From Ruminococcus sp. UBA3286 (lineage in GTDB: Bacteria > Bacillota > Clostridia > Oscillospirales > Ruminococcaceae), in NCBI GenBank assembly GCA_002362135.1, contig DETO01000070.1:23148-47781 (forward strand): a stretch of 24,634 nucleotides of DNA. Direction: 5' to 3'. Of the stretch, positions 22,634-24,634 are shown in pieces (positions within the stretch are counted from its first letter, which is position 1; the number at the start of each line of letters is the position of its first letter). Both the position numbers and the translations under genes were made by a program. Below the pieces are notes generated by a model that was given only the letters and a program-made list of their open reading frames with translations, was not told where the DNA came from and made no database searches.

Positions 22634-23665
22634 TTATAAAATTTTTACTATTTCTTGGAAAACCTCGGAATAATGCTCGTCTGTCAAGCCGAAATCTTTG
22701 CTTTTGTAAGTCCACGCGGCGTGAGCGATGCCGAATTTCTCAAGCGCATTATGAATATCCCGAAACCATTTTACTGTGCTTTCCGTATCAGCAAGGTCGA
22801 TGACGCCGTATTCGCCGCAATAAAGGGGAACATTGTATTTGTTACTGATATTTACCGCGTCAGAGAATAATTCTTCAAAATATCCCTGATCGAAAATTTT
22901 GCCGTCGTAGTTCAATTCGCTGTCATAAATTTCGCCGAAGTATTTATGTGAAATTTGGCGGTATTCCGCGGGCGCGTCAGGATATTTCAACTTAAAATCA
23001 GAAGGCATATTTTTCACCCAGTAAGCCGACTGATGAGTGAAAATAAGCGGATTGTAGCAATGAAACGTGAACACGATATTTTCGTCGGCAGGCTTTTCAA
23101 GGGCGGAAAGTCCCTCTATGCTCGAATTTTCATATCCGCCGATAATTATCCTTATATCGGTGTTTATCGTGCGTATTGCGGCGATAGTTTCCGCTGTGAG
23201 CGAGTTCCATTCTTCGGAGGTATTTCTGTCAGTGATCTCGTTCAGCAGTTCAAAAGCGGCAATATCGTAATATTTGCCGAATCTGCGCGCCATTTCTTTC
23301 CACAGCTCAATGAATATCGTCTGTAGCCTGCGGTCATGAAAAAGATCACAGCATGATTCGTCGTCAAAAACATATCCGCAGGCTTTATGCAGGTCGAGAA
23401 TTATTCTCAGCCCATATTTTCTGCACCACAGAATACATTCTTCAATGCGGCGAAAACCGTTTTCGATAAAACTGCCGTCGTTGTTCTGGATTATTTCATA
23501 ATCTATGGGAAGTCTTACATGATCAAGCCCTAATGACGAAATATAGGCGATATCGGATTCAGTAACGAAGTTGTCAAGATGTTTTTCGGTAAAATTTCCG
23601 CCGCTGCATTGAGAGAGCCAGCCGCCTAAATTTATGCCTTTTTTGTAACCTGTAAATTCTCTCAT
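22634..23665 (-). CDS. Glycoside hydrolase family 5 (endoglucanase/exo-glucanase-like), cytoplasmic
   Basis: This 343-residue beta-glycosidase of the GH5 (clan A) fold starts with KKGINLGGWLSQ. Active-site residues are Arg51 (DHVRLPID), His93, Asn142-Glu143 (FELLNEITD; acid/base), His202-Tyr204 (FHCYNP), Glu285 (YCGEYGVID; nucleophile) and Trp318 (AAWTYKSKDFG). All expected catalytic residues are present. No signal peptide, dockerin or binding module is attached, so it probably acts on imported beta-linked oligosaccharides inside the cell. The AGGAGG site before the ATG fixes the start. It appears to be transcribed alone, and no clear terminator was found before sulP. The exact substrate is not readable. 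Confidence 0.93.
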   Translation of the reverse strand: MREFTGYKKGINLGGWLSQCSGGNFTEKHLDNFVTESDIAYISSLGLDHVRLPIDYEIIQNNDGSFIENGFRRIEECILWCRKYGLRIILDLHKACGYVFDDESCCDLFHDRRLQTIFIELWKEMARRFGKYYDIAAFELLNEITDRNTSEEWNSLTAETIAAIRTINTDIRIIIGGYENSSIEGLSALEKPADENIVFTFHCYNPLIFTHQSAYWVKNMPSDFKLKYPDAPAEYRQISHKYFGEIYDSELNYDGKIFDQGYFEELFSDAVNISNKYNVPLYCGEYGVIDLADTESTVKWFRDIHNALEKFGIAHAAWTYKSKDFGLTDEHYSEVFQEIVKIL

Positions 23666-23706
23666 AATAGTTATTCCTCCTGTAAGAGCCTGGATTTGTT
23701 GATATT

Positions 23707-23715
23707 ATTATATCA
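23707..23715 (-). promoter_or_regulatory. Extended -10 promoter of the GH5 gene
   Basis: TGATATAAT on the reverse strand (23707-23715) is an extended -10 box. It lies about 42 bases before the ATG and has a weak -35 region. Confidence 0.5.
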
Positions 23716-23795
23716 TGACAATTTTGGTTTTAATATCAGAATAATGCCGTTTATGTTAAAATTATGATGTGTTATTGTCGCTAAATGAAAAACTA

Positions 23796-23824
23796 TTGAC
23801 TTTATAGGCAATTTATGCTAAAAT
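23796..23824 (+). promoter_or_regulatory. Promoter of the zinc-ribbon membrane-protein gene
   Basis: TTGACT (23796-23801) and TAAAAT (23819-23824) are 17 bases apart, with an extended TGC before the -10. The start codon follows about 50 bases downstream. Confidence 0.7.
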
Positions 23825-23874
23825 TTACATTAGAGTTTTTAACATACTCGAAGAATGGATTTGGAGGAATAGAA

Positions 23875-24582
23875 ATGGAGTACTGTAAATATTGCGGAAA
23901 AAAACTTGACAAAAACGGCAGATGTACCTGCAAGGATTTTTTAAAGGAAAATCCCGAAAAGGAAAGCGTTGATACAGAAGTGATTTTTGACGGAAAAAAG
24001 CCGATAAAGGCTGACGCACTCACTAAAGACAAGTTAAAGAAATACGGAATATTGGCAGCGGTCGCGGCTGTGATACTGCTGATATTCATATTGGCAGCGG
24101 CAATATATTTTTCTGCAAACGCATACAAAACTCCTATCAAAGACGTTATAAAAGGCGTAAACAAGGCGGATACCGAGCTTATCCTTGAATCCGTTTATAC
24201 AGAGGACGCCCTTGCGGAAAAGCGCGTGACCGTAAAAAACAGCGAGCTGACATGGAAGGATTACCTGAAACAGAATGATAAAAAAATAGATTCCAAGCTT
24301 GACGAAGCCGGATTCAAGCGCGCTAAATACGATATCGTCGCTAAAGAAAAGCTTAGCGGCAGCAATCTTGAAGAGATCGAGAAATTCTACGCCGACGAAT
24401 ATGGAATTGACGTAAAAAAGGCTTATCGCGTTGAGGTGGAATTTGTATTCAAGACCAAGGGCGGTGAGGAAACTCCGAACTGCTGGCTCACGGTCGTAAA
24501 ACTTAAAAATGAGGGCTGGAAATTCTGCCCGAAATTCAGCGAAAATGCGTACTACATAACCGAAGCTGTCAGCATTGAATAA
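23875..24582 (+). CDS. Zinc-ribbon, single-pass membrane protein
   Basis: This 235-residue protein begins with a compact zinc ribbon (Cys4, Cys7, Cys17 and Cys19; MEYCKYCGKKLDKNGRCTCK). A charged stretch follows, then one membrane helix (about 58-80) and an extracytoplasmic domain of about 150 residues. That domain has an alpha-beta pattern similar to stalk domains that follow zinc ribbons in many Clostridia (KTPIKDVIKGVNKADTELIL). The function is unknown; surface sensing or lipoprotein-like roles are guesses. GGAGG (23863-23867) selects the ATG at 23875 over an upstream in-frame start. A weak bulged stem-loop near 24608-24629 may terminate it, but the window ends there. Confidence 0.85.
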   Translation: MEYCKYCGKKLDKNGRCTCKDFLKENPEKESVDTEVIFDGKKPIKADALTKDKLKKYGILAAVAAVILLIFILAAAIYFSANAYKTPIKDVIKGVNKADTELILESVYTEDALAEKRVTVKNSELTWKDYLKQNDKKIDSKLDEAGFKRAKYDIVAKEKLSGSNLEEIEKFYADEYGIDVKKAYRVEVEFVFKTKGGEETPNCWLTVVKLKNEGWKFCPKFSENAYYITEAVSIE

Positions 24583-24634
24583 GAACCGGTATAGTATCCC
24601 GATGCTTCTATGAGAACTTGTGTTCATAGGATAT

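Noticed and set aside
1..24634. tRNA, rRNA, insertion sequence or prophage genes
   Set aside because: No cloverleaf, ribosomal core sequence, transposase, integrase or phage structural protein was recognised in either strand.

Overview
The window looks like chromosomal DNA of a Gram-positive, anaerobic, polysaccharide-degrading Clostridia member close to Ruminococcus (Oscillospiraceae). The evidence is a ferredoxin-dependent indolepyruvate oxidoreductase subunit, two secreted proteins carrying Ruminococcus-style dockerin domains and Thr-rich linkers, a sortase-type SPKTG surface protein, a glycoside hydrolase family 5 enzyme, the diadenylate cyclase pair cdaA-cdaR, strong AGGAGG ribosome binding sites and sigma-A type promoters. 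The species assignment is inference. No RNA gene, phage, insertion sequence or CRISPR array was seen.

Left part (1-5800): the end of a membrane protein is followed by an apparent operon for aryl-acid metabolism: iorB, a small AT-rich membrane protein, a phenylacetate-CoA ligase and a double-ACT sensor protein. Next come a small zinc-ribbon protein under a near-consensus promoter, a membrane-anchored alpha/beta hydrolase, and a convergent CmpB-like membrane protein. Middle-left (5886-9760): malQ and glgP form a compact operon for breaking down maltodextrin and glycogen inside the cell. It closes with a strong bidirectional terminator.

Middle (9762-14527): this is the most unusual stretch. Two reverse-strand extracellular proteins lie in a row. 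The first has an N-terminal dockerin, a 36-bp minisatellite-encoded Thr/Pro linker and three bacterial Ig-like domains. The second has a signal peptide, apparent repeats of one beta-rich module, a Thr/Lys/Ala linker and a C-terminal dockerin. In the sequence as given, the second gene is split by a one-base frameshift in an A5 run. Its leader contains a 163-bp imperfect palindrome that could be a miniature inverted-repeat element or a structured leader RNA.

Right part (14528-24634): reverse-strand cdaA-cdaR makes and controls c-di-AMP. A cysteine desulfurase is coupled to a DUF3343 small protein. A forward-strand SPKTG-anchored protein has one leucine-rich-repeat-like unit and a hairpin leader. 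Reverse-strand sulP-rmuC (anion transport; DNA recombination) are coupled with a 1-bp gap. A leaderless GH5 enzyme and a forward zinc-ribbon membrane protein finish the window. Most transcription units have recognisable promoters and stem-loop terminators, listed individually.
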